From Rhodospirillales bacterium (lineage in GTDB: Bacteria; Pseudomonadota; Alphaproteobacteria; Rhodospirillales; WMHbin7): 64,000 nucleotides of DNA. Under the pieces are notes generated by a model, which was not told where the DNA came from, searched no databases, and saw nothing but the letters and a program-made list of their open reading frames with translations. The stretch spans positions 35,001-99,000 of the forward strand of contig JACRPC010000021.1 in NCBI GenBank assembly GCA_016214125.1, in the 5' to 3' direction. How positions within the stretch are numbered: position 1 is the stretch's first letter; each line of letters begins with the position of its first letter. A program made the position numbers and the translations under genes. Of the stretch, positions 1-9,883 are shown piece after piece.

Positions 1-946
<946 letters not shown>

Positions 947-1061
947 TGCTGCTTCGCGCAGCGGCAAGCTTCGCCGAAGATCGTTGTGTGCAAGGGCCCT
1001 TGGGTCAGGAAATCGGAACGCCGAAGGAATTTGCCTTTGGCCGTTCGCGCGCAGCTTCGAC

Positions 1062-1179
1062 GACCTGGTGGTCATGGCGAGGGGTCCACACCCGATCCCA
1101 TCCCGAACTCGGCCGTGAAAACCCTCAGCGCCGATGGTACTACGTCCTAAGACGTGGGAGAGTAGGTCGCCGCCAGGTC
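1062..1179 (+). rRNA. 5S ribosomal RNA
   Basis: About 118 nt with the 5S hallmarks CCGATCCCATCCCGAACTCGG and GTGGGAGAGTAGGTC. The ends are set by helix I, where GACCTGG at the 5' end pairs with CCAGGTC at the 3' end. It lies about 115 bases downstream of 23S, as expected in an alphaproteobacterial rRNA operon. Confidence 0.95.
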
Positions 1180-1299
1180 TTCGAAGCCGCCCGCCGCACG
1201 GGCCAATTCCTCCCTTCCGTTCCGATCGAAAAAACCTCTTCCAGTGCCCAGCCCTTCGTCGCTAATCGGCGGGCGCATGACGCCTGCAATACCAATCAA

Positions 1300-1376
<77 letters not shown>

Positions 1377-1381
1377 AATTG

Positions 1382-1415
1382 GCCCGTAACCTCAAATGGT
1401 TACGGGCTTTTTTCT
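1382..1415 (+). terminator. rRNA operon terminator
   Basis: A perfect 10-bp stem (GCCCGTAACC / GGTTACGGGC) with a 5-base loop is followed by TTTTTTCTT. It starts 6 bases after the tRNA CCA end, so it ends transcription of the rRNA operon. Confidence 0.9.
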
Positions 1416-1501
1416 TGTCAACAATCCGAAACGAAATTCCCAACTCCGTGCCAACTCCGTATTCGGCGTGACGGCGGGCGGCATCCTACGTCCAATTTTA
1501 A

Positions 1502-1554
1502 TTGAACGTCCCATGCAACTCGGCTACCTTGTGTGTACGCCCATTAACTGGGCG
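1502..1554 (+). promoter_or_regulatory. candidate promoter and operator of the defence operon
   Basis: TTGAAC (1502-1507), 17 bases, then TACCTT (1525-1530) is a weak sigma70-like promoter. The expected start site falls on an inverted repeat, CGCCCA-ttaac-TGGGCG (1538-1554). WYL regulators of defence operons usually bind inverted repeats at their own promoter, so this fits autorepression by the next gene. Two tandem copies of CCAACTCCGT (1440-1460) lie upstream. Both elements are short and could be chance. Confidence 0.35.
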
Positions 1555-1589
1555 CGCATAGTTACGCTACGTGTGGGTCATGAGGACGC

Positions 1590-2471
1590 ATGGTCGTGAT
1601 GGTAAAGGCAGAGCTTCGATGGGGCGTCGAGCGACGGCTGGAATTCATTGAGTTCCGCTTGTTTTGGGAAGGGCATGTGAATCGCGGCGATCTGATGGAA
1701 GCGTTCGGAGTTTCGGTGAACCAAGCGTCCACCGACCTGAACCGCTACATCGGCATGGCGCCAGGCAATATGGTCTACGACAAGAGTGCCCGGACCTACA
1801 TTCGAGGCACCCAGTTCGAGCCTCTGTTCCTCAAGCCAGCCGCCAGCCGCTACCTTTCGCAACTGCGCTCCGTTGCTGATGGTATCCTTGACCGCGCCGA
1901 TGCCTGGATCGGACGGTTGCCCGAGTTTGATACGACGCCGACTCCCGCCCGCGGGGTTGATGCCAGGACGCTGCGGACGGTAGTCGCCGCAATTCGACGG
2001 GCCGAGGCCATCGAAGTCAAGTACCAGTCTCTGTCCCAGCCCGAACCGCGCTGGCGCTGGATTACCCCCCACGCCATCGGCTTCGATGGGTTTCGCTGGC
2101 ACACCCGCGCCTTCTGCGAGATTGATCAGGCATTCAAGGACTTTGTGCTGTCGCGGATCATCGAGACCCGAGGAACGCGGCCAAGAACGTCCGATCCGAC
2201 AGCGGACGCCGATTGGCATGAGCATGTGGTTCTGGAGATTGGGCCACATCCCGAGCTGTCCGAAACACAACAAAAGGTGATCGCACTCGATTACGGAATG
2301 CGCTCCGGCAAGGCGAAGCTCACGGTTCGCCGCGCTTTCCTTTACTACACGCTGAAGCGTCTGGGGCTTGATACCGATCCCGGCGCCCGTCGGCCGCAGG
2401 ATCAACAGATCGTACTGCTGAACCGGGGTGCAGTCATCCCGTTGAGGGCCGAATGGAGTTCGGCCTCATGA
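1590..2471 (+). CDS. WYL-domain transcriptional regulator, BrxR/CapW type
   Basis: This 293-aa protein is the likely repressor of the defence operon. Residues about 10-60 form a winged helix-turn-helix (LMEAFGVSVNQASTDLNRY). Residues about 125-200 are a WYL domain (AIEVKYQSLSQPEPRWRWITPH), and the last 80 residues match the WCX dimerisation/ligand region. Regulators of this layout control BREX, CBASS and related islands and are thought to sense nucleic acid or nucleotide signals. The start at 1590 is preceded by GAGGA. The stop overlaps the helicase start as ATGA, so the genes are translationally coupled. The specific ligand cannot be read from sequence. Confidence 0.85.
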   Translation: MVVMVKAELRWGVERRLEFIEFRLFWEGHVNRGDLMEAFGVSVNQASTDLNRYIGMAPGNMVYDKSARTYIRGTQFEPLFLKPAASRYLSQLRSVADGILDRADAWIGRLPEFDTTPTPARGVDARTLRTVVAAIRRAEAIEVKYQSLSQPEPRWRWITPHAIGFDGFRWHTRAFCEIDQAFKDFVLSRIIETRGTRPRTSDPTADADWHEHVVLEIGPHPELSETQQKVIALDYGMRSGKAKLTVRRAFLYYTLKRLGLDTDPGARRPQDQQIVLLNRGAVIPLRAEWSSAS

Positions 2472-5400
2472 TGATCATCGACAACATCAACCATCGGCTT
2501 GCAACCGATCTGAAGCAGACCATACGGGCCGGGGCCCGCCTCAAGATCGCGGCGGCGACCTTCTCCATCTACGCCTATGAGGCGTTGAAGAAGGAACTGG
2601 AGAAGATCCATTCCCTCGAATTCATCTTCACCGCCCCCACCTTCCTGCCAGAGCAGGCCTCCGACCGGTTTCGCAAGGAGCATCGGGAATTTCAAATCCC
2701 CAAGACGGAGCGGGAGCGCACCCTGTGCGGTGGCGCCTTCGAGCTCCAACTGAAGAACCGCCTCACCCAGCGGGCGATTGCCCGCGAATGCGCCGACTGG
2801 ATCGGACGCAAGGCGAAGTTCCGCTCCAACCGGGGCAAGGCGCCGATGCAGCAATTCGCCTCGGTGACGGCCGGAGGCGAGACGGCGGTCTACCTGCCGC
2901 TGCACGGATTCACGGCGGTCGATCTCGGGATTCAGAAGGGCGACGCGGTTTCCAACATCGTCCACAAGATGACCGACGCGCCGGTCGCGGCCACCTACCT
3001 CGCCCTGTTCGATCAAATCTGGCACGACCCCGAGCGGCTGGAGGACGTCACCGCCCATATCTGCGACCACATCGCCTCGGTCTACCAGGAGAATTCGCCG
3101 GAACGCATCTACTTCCTCATTCTCTTCAATATATTCAATGAGTTCCTGGAAGACCTCAGCGACGACGTTCTGCCCAACGATCTGACCGGCTACAAGAACA
3201 CCCTCATCTGGCAGAAGCTCTACCCGTTCCAGCGCGACGCTGCCACCGGGATCATCAACAAGCTGGAAACCTACAATGGCTGCATCCTGGCCGACAGCGT
3301 CGGCCTGGGAAAGACCTTCTCGGCCCTGGCCGTCATCAAGTACTACGAGCTGCGCAACCGCTCTGTTCTCGTCCTTTGCCCCAAACGCCTGGCGCAGAAC
3401 TGGCTGAACTATAACCGGAACCTCAAGACCAACACCTTCGCCAAGGACCGCTTCAACTACGATGTGCTCTGTCACACCGACCTGTTGCGGGACTCGGGCG
3501 AGTCCTTCGGAACCCCGTTGGACCGCGTCAACTGGGGCAATTACGATCTGGTCGTCATCGACGAATCCCACAACTTCCGCAACAACGAGGCCTTCAAGGA
3601 ACGGGAGACGCGCTATCAGCGCCTGATGAACGCCGTCATCAAGGACGGGGTGAAGACCAAGGTGCTGATGCTGTCGGCCACGCCGGTCAACAACCGCTTC
3701 GCCGATCTCCGCAACCAATTGGCGCTGGCTTACGAGGGGGATTCGGACTCGCTTGATCAGAAGCTCAAGACCGGCCGCAGCGTCGAGGAAATATTCCGCC
3801 GCGCTCAAGGCGCCTTCAATGCCTGGTCGAAGCTGGCACCGGAGCAGCGCACCCCGGCCGCCATCCTGAACACGCTCGATTTCGACTTCTTCGAGTTGCT
3901 GGACAGCGTGACCATCGCCCGCTCGCGTAGGCAAATCCAGACGTTCTACGGAACTGAGGAGGTGGGCCACTTCCCGACCCGTCTGAAACCGAACTCATTC
4001 CACTGCCCGCTGACACACGAGGCGGGCGTGATCAGCCTGAACGGGATTTACGAGCAACTGACCCTGCTGCGGCTCTCGGTCTATGCCCCGGTCAGCTACA
4101 TCTTCCCCAGCCGGTTGCCCAAATACGAAGAGCGCTACGACACGGAAGTGAGGGGCGGCCGGCTGCGGCAGGTGGACCGGGAGCGCAGCCTCCAGGCACT
4201 GATGACCGTCAACTTGCTGAAGCGCCTGGAAAGCTCGGTCGAGGCGTTCCGCATCACCCTCGGCCGTCTGATTGAACTGCACACGGGCACCCTGACCAGG
4301 ATCGAGAGCTGGAAGCTGACCGGAAAGGATGGCGAGTTCGAACAGACGCTGTGGCAGGGCGACGACAGCCTCGATCCCGACGAGATGATGATCGGCGGCA
4401 AGATCAAGATCAGCCTAGCCGACATGGACGTGCCTTCCTGGGAACACGACCTGCGGGGCGATCTCGCCATCATAGAGGCGCTTCTAGCCGAGATGGCGAA
4501 GATCACGCCCGAGAAGGACGCCAAGCTTCAGCACCTGAAGGCGGAGATCGAGAAGAAACTGACCAGCCCCATCAATCCGAGCAACCGCAAGCTGCTCATC
4601 TTCAGCGCCTTCGCCGATACCGCCGACTACCTCTATGCTCAGATCGCGCCCGACCTCCTGGACCGCCACGGCCTGCACAGCGCCAAGGTGATCGGCGGCA
4701 CCAACGCGCCCAAGTCCACCTTGGGCAAGTTCTACGACTTCCCCACCGTGCTGACCCTGTTCTCGCCCATCGCGAAGGAAAAAGCCGTCGTCATCCCGCA
4801 GGAACCGCGCGACATCGACATCCTGATCGGCACCGACTGCATCTCGGAAGGCCAGAACCTTCAGGACTGCGACACGGTGGTCAACTACGACATCCACTGG
4901 AACCCGGTCTCCATCATCCAGCGGTTCGGACGCATCGACCGTATCGGCTCGAGGAACGCCGTCATCCAGTTGGTCAATTACTGGCCGGACATCACGCTCG
5001 ACGAATACATCAATCTGCGCGAGCGGGTGGAAAGCCGGATGGTCATCGCCGACGTGACCGCCACCGGCGACGACAACGTGCTCAGCGCCGAGGCCAACGA
5101 CGTGTCCTACCGCAAGGAGCAGCTTCGGCGCCTGCAGGAGGAGGTGATCGAGCTGGAGGACGTGCGCACCGGCATCTCCATCACCGACCTGGGGCTGAAC
5201 GAGTTCCGTATGGATCTGCTGAACTACGTCAAAGCCAACCCTGACATCGCCAAGGCCCCCAACGGCATGCATGCGGTCGTTCCTGCCGGACCCGACCTGC
5301 CGCCGGGAGCTGTCTTCGCGCTCCGCAACCGCAATCGCGCGGTCAACGTCAGCCAGCAGAACCGCCTCCATCCCTACTACCTCGCCTATATCGGCGAGGA

Positions 5401-5710
5401 TGGCCAGGTGGTGGCCAGTCATATGGAGGCCAAGAAGCTGCTCGACCTGCTCAGGGTGTCCTGCCATGGACGGTCGGAGCCCGTGGCCGAAATCTGCCGC
5501 CCGTTCAACGAAGAAACCCAGGACGGCCGGGAAATGCGTCGCTATTCCGATCTCCTGACCAAGGCCATCGGCTCGATGATCGAGTTGAAGGAGGAAAGGG
5601 ACCTCGACAGCCTGTTCAGCGGCGGGCGCACCACGGCCCTGGTAGACACCATCGCCGGCCTGGACGATTTCGAACTGGTCGCCTTCCTGGTGGTGCGGGA
5701 GGTCTCATGA
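2468..5710 (+). CDS. SNF2-family helicase of a defence operon
   Basis: This is a large SF2 DNA translocase of 1080 aa. Residues 1 to about 170 resemble the phospholipase D-like front domain of several defence helicases, but I see no HxK(x4)D motif, so it is probably not catalytic. The SNF2 ATPase follows: Walker A ADSVGLGKT (about 275-283), DESH (about 365), SATPVNN, then the C-terminal lobe with SEGQNLQDCD (about 793) and QRFGRIDRIG (about 818). ATG at 2468 forms an ATGA overlap with the regulator; an in-frame ATG at 2453 is the alternative. It overlaps the DUF4391 gene by 4 bases. It may translocate on DNA to support the Mod/Res pair downstream. Confidence 0.85.
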   Translation: MMIIDNINHRLATDLKQTIRAGARLKIAAATFSIYAYEALKKELEKIHSLEFIFTAPTFLPEQASDRFRKEHREFQIPKTERERTLCGGAFELQLKNRLTQRAIARECADWIGRKAKFRSNRGKAPMQQFASVTAGGETAVYLPLHGFTAVDLGIQKGDAVSNIVHKMTDAPVAATYLALFDQIWHDPERLEDVTAHICDHIASVYQENSPERIYFLILFNIFNEFLEDLSDDVLPNDLTGYKNTLIWQKLYPFQRDAATGIINKLETYNGCILADSVGLGKTFSALAVIKYYELRNRSVLVLCPKRLAQNWLNYNRNLKTNTFAKDRFNYDVLCHTDLLRDSGESFGTPLDRVNWGNYDLVVIDESHNFRNNEAFKERETRYQRLMNAVIKDGVKTKVLMLSATPVNNRFADLRNQLALAYEGDSDSLDQKLKTGRSVEEIFRRAQGAFNAWSKLAPEQRTPAAILNTLDFDFFELLDSVTIARSRRQIQTFYGTEEVGHFPTRLKPNSFHCPLTHEAGVISLNGIYEQLTLLRLSVYAPVSYIFPSRLPKYEERYDTEVRGGRLRQVDRERSLQALMTVNLLKRLESSVEAFRITLGRLIELHTGTLTRIESWKLTGKDGEFEQTLWQGDDSLDPDEMMIGGKIKISLADMDVPSWEHDLRGDLAIIEALLAEMAKITPEKDAKLQHLKAEIEKKLTSPINPSNRKLLIFSAFADTADYLYAQIAPDLLDRHGLHSAKVIGGTNAPKSTLGKFYDFPTVLTLFSPIAKEKAVVIPQEPRDIDILIGTDCISEGQNLQDCDTVVNYDIHWNPVSIIQRFGRIDRIGSRNAVIQLVNYWPDITLDEYINLRERVESRMVIADVTATGDDNVLSAEANDVSYRKEQLRRLQEEVIELEDVRTGISITDLGLNEFRMDLLNYVKANPDIAKAPNGMHAVVPAGPDLPPGAVFALRNRNRAVNVSQQNRLHPYYLAYIGEDGQVVASHMEAKKLLDLLRVSCHGRSEPVAEICRPFNEETQDGREMRRYSDLLTKAIGSMIELKEERDLDSLFSGGRTTALVDTIAGLDDFELVAFLVVREVS

Positions 5711-6384
5711 CGCTGTTCGCCTATCCGCCCCAGGCCATCGTCAACCGGGTTCTGCCCAAGAACAAGGTTTATGCCAACGCCACCATCTCCGCCCGGCTGC
5801 GCCAGGCGTTCGTCGCCGATCTTCACCAGATCGTCTGGCGGGCCAAGCTGGCGCCGGAAACCATCCGCCTGACCGCCACCCGTGATGTTCCCGAGATCCA
5901 GGTGTTCGAACTGGCGCTGAAAGGCCCGGACTTCAACGAAGACATCGCGCGGACCATCGACGCCGCCATCCCCTTCCCCATCGTCTTCGAGCTGACCTTC
6001 GAGGGGAAGATCAGGACACTTGCCGCCTGGAAGCGCCCGACGGCCGCCGACCCGACGAAGTGGATGACGGGCGACTATCTGGAAACGCCGTGGCAACCGG
6101 CCGACGCGCCGCGACAAGAGCTGCCCGTCGCCCTCGACATGGGCGGCCTCTACGAGCAAATTCTGCGCGCCGTCAGCCCCCATCCGGCCCGGCGGGGAGA
6201 GACGCTGGCCGAGCACATGGAACGGCTTGGCCGCATCCGCACCCTGCAAACCGAATCCGACAAGCTGGAGCGCAAGCTGACCCAGGAAAGGCAGTTCAAT
6301 CGCAAGGTCGAGATCAACGCCCGGCTGCGGGCGATTACTGACGATATCGCCGCACTTTCAGAACATAGGGAGGCGCCCCTATGA
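5707..6384 (+). CDS. DUF4391 family protein
   Basis: This 225-aa protein matches DUF4391 in its N-terminal pattern (LPKNKVYANATISARLRQAF, then PEIQVFELALK). The C-terminal third (about 170-220) is charged and predicted coiled coil (TESDKLERKLTQERQF). As I recall, DUF4391 genes repeatedly sit between an SNF2-type helicase and a methyltransferase in restriction-like loci, as here; no activity is established. ATGA overlaps on both sides indicate strict coupling with the helicase and the next gene, which suggests a subunit of the same complex. Confidence 0.75.
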   Translation: MTLFAYPPQAIVNRVLPKNKVYANATISARLRQAFVADLHQIVWRAKLAPETIRLTATRDVPEIQVFELALKGPDFNEDIARTIDAAIPFPIVFELTFEGKIRTLAAWKRPTAADPTKWMTGDYLETPWQPADAPRQELPVALDMGGLYEQILRAVSPHPARRGETLAEHMERLGRIRTLQTESDKLERKLTQERQFNRKVEINARLRAITDDIAALSEHREAPL

Positions 6385-6899
6385 ACCACTGGAGTATCCC
6401 GAACATCCCCCATAAGGGGTGGACCTGCATCGACGTCATTGACGTCCGGGGTGATGGCCAGTCGACCGACGAAACGGACTACGAAACCTGCGAAATGTGC
6501 GGCAATGAAAAAATCCGGTACGTCCATGTGATGGAGCATCCGGATTTGGAGACTAATTTTCGGGTGGGCTGCATATGTGCCGAGAAAATGAGTGACGATT
6601 ACGTAAATCCTCGCCGACTGGAAAGCAAACTAAGAAATAGAGCGGCAAGGCGGGCTAGGTGGACAAGCAGAAGTTGGAAAGTGTCGAGACAGGGTAACAA
6701 ATATCTTAACCTCGAGGGCTTCAATCTGGTCATTTTCCAGAGAGGCTCCGGATGGGGCTTCAAAATCGAACCCATCCGAGGACGGGCCGAATTCAGCAGC
6801 TCCGTATATCGCTCGGAACAGGAGGCGATGCGGGCTCTGTTCGACCAATTTTGGAAAAAGACGTCGGACTCGAACTTGATCTGGAATCTGGAAAACTGA
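6381..6899 (+). CDS. small cysteine-rich (zinc-ribbon-like) protein of the defence operon
   Basis: I cannot assign this 172-aa protein to a named family. The first half has paired cysteines, CEMCGN (about 37-42) and VGCICAEKM (about 62-70), separated by a His-containing strand (YVHVMEHPDL), which suggests one zinc site. A basic stretch (RNRAARRARW) follows and could bind nucleic acid. The C-terminal half is a compact alpha/beta segment rich in aromatic residues. It starts inside the DUF4391 stop (ATGA) and lies 33 bases before the methyltransferase. Its codon use is more AT-rich than its neighbours, suggesting separate acquisition. Confidence 0.6.
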   Translation: MNHWSIPNIPHKGWTCIDVIDVRGDGQSTDETDYETCEMCGNEKIRYVHVMEHPDLETNFRVGCICAEKMSDDYVNPRRLESKLRNRAARRARWTSRSWKVSRQGNKYLNLEGFNLVIFQRGSGWGFKIEPIRGRAEFSSSVYRSEQEAMRALFDQFWKKTSDSNLIWNLEN

Positions 6900-6932
6900 A
6901 CGAGAACCGCAAACCGAGAAAGCAGGCGGAAC

Positions 6933-8867
6933 ATGGAAAAGCTGAAACTACACTCACCAGACCTGACCAAGGCCAACATCGACAGAGTGGCCGAGTTGTT
7001 CCCGCAATGCGTCACCGAAGCCAGGGACGAAAAGGGTGCGTTGGTTCGGCAAATCGATTTCGACCTGCTTCGGCAGGAGCTTTCCGCGACCATCGTCGAA
7101 GGTCCGGCCGAACGCTACCAACTAACCTGGCCCGGCAAGCGCGAAGCCCTGCTAGCCGCCAACGCCCCCATCGCCAAGACGCTCCGCCCCTGCCGCGAGG
7201 AAAGCGTCGATTTCGATACGACCCGCAATTTGTTCATCGAGGGCGACAATCTCGATGTGCTGAAGCTGCTTCAGGAGACCTATCTCGGCAAGGTCAAGAT
7301 GATCTACATTGACCCGCCCTATAACACGGGAAACGACTTTATCTACGAAGATAGCTTCACTTCCGATAAGAGCGAGCACGATCTGGCGTCTGCCGTGCGG
7401 GACCAGGAAGGTCGCCAGCTATTCGATGCGGAAAAATGGAAGCAGAACTCTCTCGCCAATGGGCGATTCCATTCCGACTGGCTAAGCATGATGTATCCGA
7501 GATTGCGTCTGGCGCGCAATCTTCTTCGGGATGACGGGGTAATATTCATTAGCATTGATGACGAAGAAGCTCACAATCTACGCAAGGTCTGCGACGAAAT
7601 ATTTGGAAGCGACAATTTCATCGCACAGTTTGTTTGGAAGGCTCGAAAATTTACCGATGCACGAGCAAAAACGAACGTATCCACGGACCATGAGTACATT
7701 GTCGCCTATGCCAAAAATAGCGGATTCTCGCTAAAGGGTGTTGGGCGAGACGAATCGAAATTCTCTAATCCAGATAACGATCCACGTGGCGACTGGATGA
7801 GCCGTAGCATTCTTGGCCTAGCCACCCGTGAGCAACGTCCGAACCTTCACTATGACATCGTAGAGCCGGGCACAGGGCGTACATTCCCGCCCAACCCATC
7901 CACGGGATGGCGGTACTCGAAAGAAAAAATGAATGAGTTGATCGCTGATGGATGCATTCTATTTCCGACAAATGATGATGGTCGGCCAAGAGAGAAAAAG
8001 TTTCGCAAAGAAATGAGGTCTGACTTCATAGCCTTTCGGTCCATCATTGATGATATCCATACAGCGGATGGTACTCAGGAAATACGGAGCCTGTTTGATT
8101 CAGACGTCTTTCCATTCCCGAAGCCCGCCGGGCTCATTGCGAGCCTCGTCAACCAAGTTACGGCTGAGGACGATTTGATACTGGATTTCTTTGTTGGCTC
8201 CGCAACCACAGCGCAGGCTGTGATGCAGGTCAACGCCGGAGACGGCGGCAAGCGGCAATTCATCATGGTGCAGTTGCCGGAAATTTGTGTCGAGAAGTCG
8301 GAGGCGTTCAACGCTGGCTTCAAGACAATCGCCGACATCGGCAAAGAGCGCATCCGACGCGCTGGCAAAAAAATAAAAAATGAAAGCGTGACGCTCGAAA
8401 AGGCGTTTGACCTGCTTTCTGGCCCATCCCTTCCTGCTCAACCGGCATCACTGGACTTCGGCTTCCGCGTCCTGAAAGTCGATAGCTCGAACATGCACGA
8501 CATCTACTACCGCCCTGACGAGGTGCGGCAGGACACGCTGCTGGATACCATCGACAATATCAAACCCGACCGGACCCCGGAGGATCTGTTGTTCCATGTC
8601 CTGATCGATTGGGGGCTGCCACTGGACCTTCCGATCTTTGCGGAATCAATTGAGGGCAAGACGGTCTACTTCGTCCATCAGGATCGCCCGGACCTCGCCG
8701 CCTGCTTCGAACGGGGCGTGACCGAGGAACTGGTCAAGGCCATCGCCGCCCGCGCCCCCCAAAGGGCGGTTTTCCGCGATGCAGGCTTCGCCAGCGACAG
8801 CGTGAAGATCAACGCCGAGCAGATTTTCAAGCTGCTCTCGCCCACCACCGAGGTGAAGGTGATATGA
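6933..8867 (+). CDS. mod: type III restriction-modification DNA methyltransferase (Mod)
   Basis: This 644-aa enzyme is predicted to be a beta-class N6-adenine methyltransferase. The catalytic motif DPPYNTGND (about 127) precedes the SAM-binding motif DFFVGSATTAQAVMQ (about 417-430), the order seen in type III Mod proteins. The region between, about residues 190-400, is the usual target-recognition segment and is more AT-rich, consistent with domain exchange. The length fits Mod subunits. In type III systems Mod provides both methylation and site recognition for Res. It overlaps the RhuM gene as ATGA. The recognition site cannot be predicted. Confidence 0.92.
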   Translation: MEKLKLHSPDLTKANIDRVAELFPQCVTEARDEKGALVRQIDFDLLRQELSATIVEGPAERYQLTWPGKREALLAANAPIAKTLRPCREESVDFDTTRNLFIEGDNLDVLKLLQETYLGKVKMIYIDPPYNTGNDFIYEDSFTSDKSEHDLASAVRDQEGRQLFDAEKWKQNSLANGRFHSDWLSMMYPRLRLARNLLRDDGVIFISIDDEEAHNLRKVCDEIFGSDNFIAQFVWKARKFTDARAKTNVSTDHEYIVAYAKNSGFSLKGVGRDESKFSNPDNDPRGDWMSRSILGLATREQRPNLHYDIVEPGTGRTFPPNPSTGWRYSKEKMNELIADGCILFPTNDDGRPREKKFRKEMRSDFIAFRSIIDDIHTADGTQEIRSLFDSDVFPFPKPAGLIASLVNQVTAEDDLILDFFVGSATTAQAVMQVNAGDGGKRQFIMVQLPEICVEKSEAFNAGFKTIADIGKERIRRAGKKIKNESVTLEKAFDLLSGPSLPAQPASLDFGFRVLKVDSSNMHDIYYRPDEVRQDTLLDTIDNIKPDRTPEDLLFHVLIDWGLPLDLPIFAESIEGKTVYFVHQDRPDLAACFERGVTEELVKAIAARAPQRAVFRDAGFASDSVKINAEQIFKLLSPTTEVKVI

Positions 8868-9883
8868 CCGGCGAGATCCTGATTTACGAGACCGAAGAGG
8901 GGGCCTTTCGGCTGGATGTGCGACTGGAGCACGAAACGCTGTGGCTGACCCAGGCGGACATGGCGCGCCTTTTCCAATGTACGACAGACAACATCTCCTT
9001 GCATCTAAAGAACATTTATGAGGAGGAAGAGTTGTCGCCAGAGGCAACTGCCGAGGAATTCTCGGTTGTTCGCCAGGAGGGGAATCGGCAGGTTACCCGG
9101 AGCATCGCTCACTACAATCTGGATGCCATTATTGCCGTCGGCTACCGGGTCAAGAGCCGCGTCGCCACCCGCTTCCGCATTTGGGCGACCGAGCGCCTGA
9201 AGGAATATATAGTCAAGGGGTTCACGCTGGATGACCGCCGCCTGAAAGAGGCCGCCGACGAGCGATACTTCGAGGAGCTGCTGGCCCGCATCCGGGACAT
9301 CCGCTCATCCGAGAAGGTGTTCTGGCGCAAGGTGCTGGAAATCTACGCCACCAGCATCGACTATGACCCGGATGCCGACGAAACCCGCCTGTTTTTCAAG
9401 CAGGTACAGAACCAGATGCACTGGGCCGCGCATGGCCGGACGGCGGCGGAGATCATCTTCGCCCGCGCTGATGCCGACAAGCCTAACATGGGCGTCACCA
9501 ACTTCCCCGGAAACAACCTGCTCAAGCGCGATACGGAAGTTGCCAAGAATTATCTGACGCAAGACGAACTGAACATCCTGGGCCGCATCGTCACCGCCTA
9601 TCTGGAAACCGCCGAGCTTCAGGCACTGAATCGCTCGCCGATGACCATGAAGGATTGGCGGGAGCGGTTGGACCAGTTCCTGATGCTCACCGGACGGGAA
9701 AAGCTGACCCACGCGGGAACGGTAAGTCACAAAGCGGCGCTCGAAAAGGCCCATGCCGAATATGACAAATTTCATGAACGGCTGTTGAGCCAGCCCACGG
9801 AGGTGGAGCGCCACTTTGTCGAAGCCGAGAACGCGCTGAAGCAGATCGAAACGGCCGTCAAGCCGAAGGGCCGGAAGAAATGA
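8864..9883 (+). CDS. RhuM family protein
   Basis: This 339-aa protein matches the RhuM ('virulence RhuM') family. The N-terminal DNA-binding-like region reads [20 protein letters not shown], followed by [16 protein letters not shown] and [15 protein letters not shown]. The C-terminal half is helical. The molecular role of RhuM is unknown, but such genes are often wedged between mod and res or near other defence genes. Here it overlaps both by ATGA, so it is made in step with the restriction enzyme and could regulate or scaffold it. Confidence 0.85.
   Translation: MTGEILIYETEEGAFRLDVRLEHETLWLTQADMARLFQCTTDNISLHLKNIYEEEELSPEATAEEFSVVRQEGNRQVTRSIAHYNLDAIIAVGYRVKSRVATRFRIWATERLKEYIVKGFTLDDRRLKEAADERYFEELLARIRDIRSSEKVFWRKVLEIYATSIDYDPDADETRLFFKQVQNQMHWAAHGRTAAEIIFARADADKPNMGVTNFPGNNLLKRDTEVAKNYLTQDELNILGRIVTAYLETAELQALNRSPMTMKDWRERLDQFLMLTGREKLTHAGTVSHKAALEKAHAEYDKFHERLLSQPTEVERHFVEAENALKQIETAVKPKGRKK

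Noticed and set aside
2402-3970. 522-aa - strand ORF opposite the SNF2 helicase
   Set aside because: Antisense shadow: repetitive Val/Gly/Arg-rich product with no domain, while the + strand has helicase motifs.
8180-8220. Mod motif I reads FVGSATT rather than FxGxG
   Set aside because: From memory, FSGSATT-type versions are common in type III Mods, so I do not call it inactivated.
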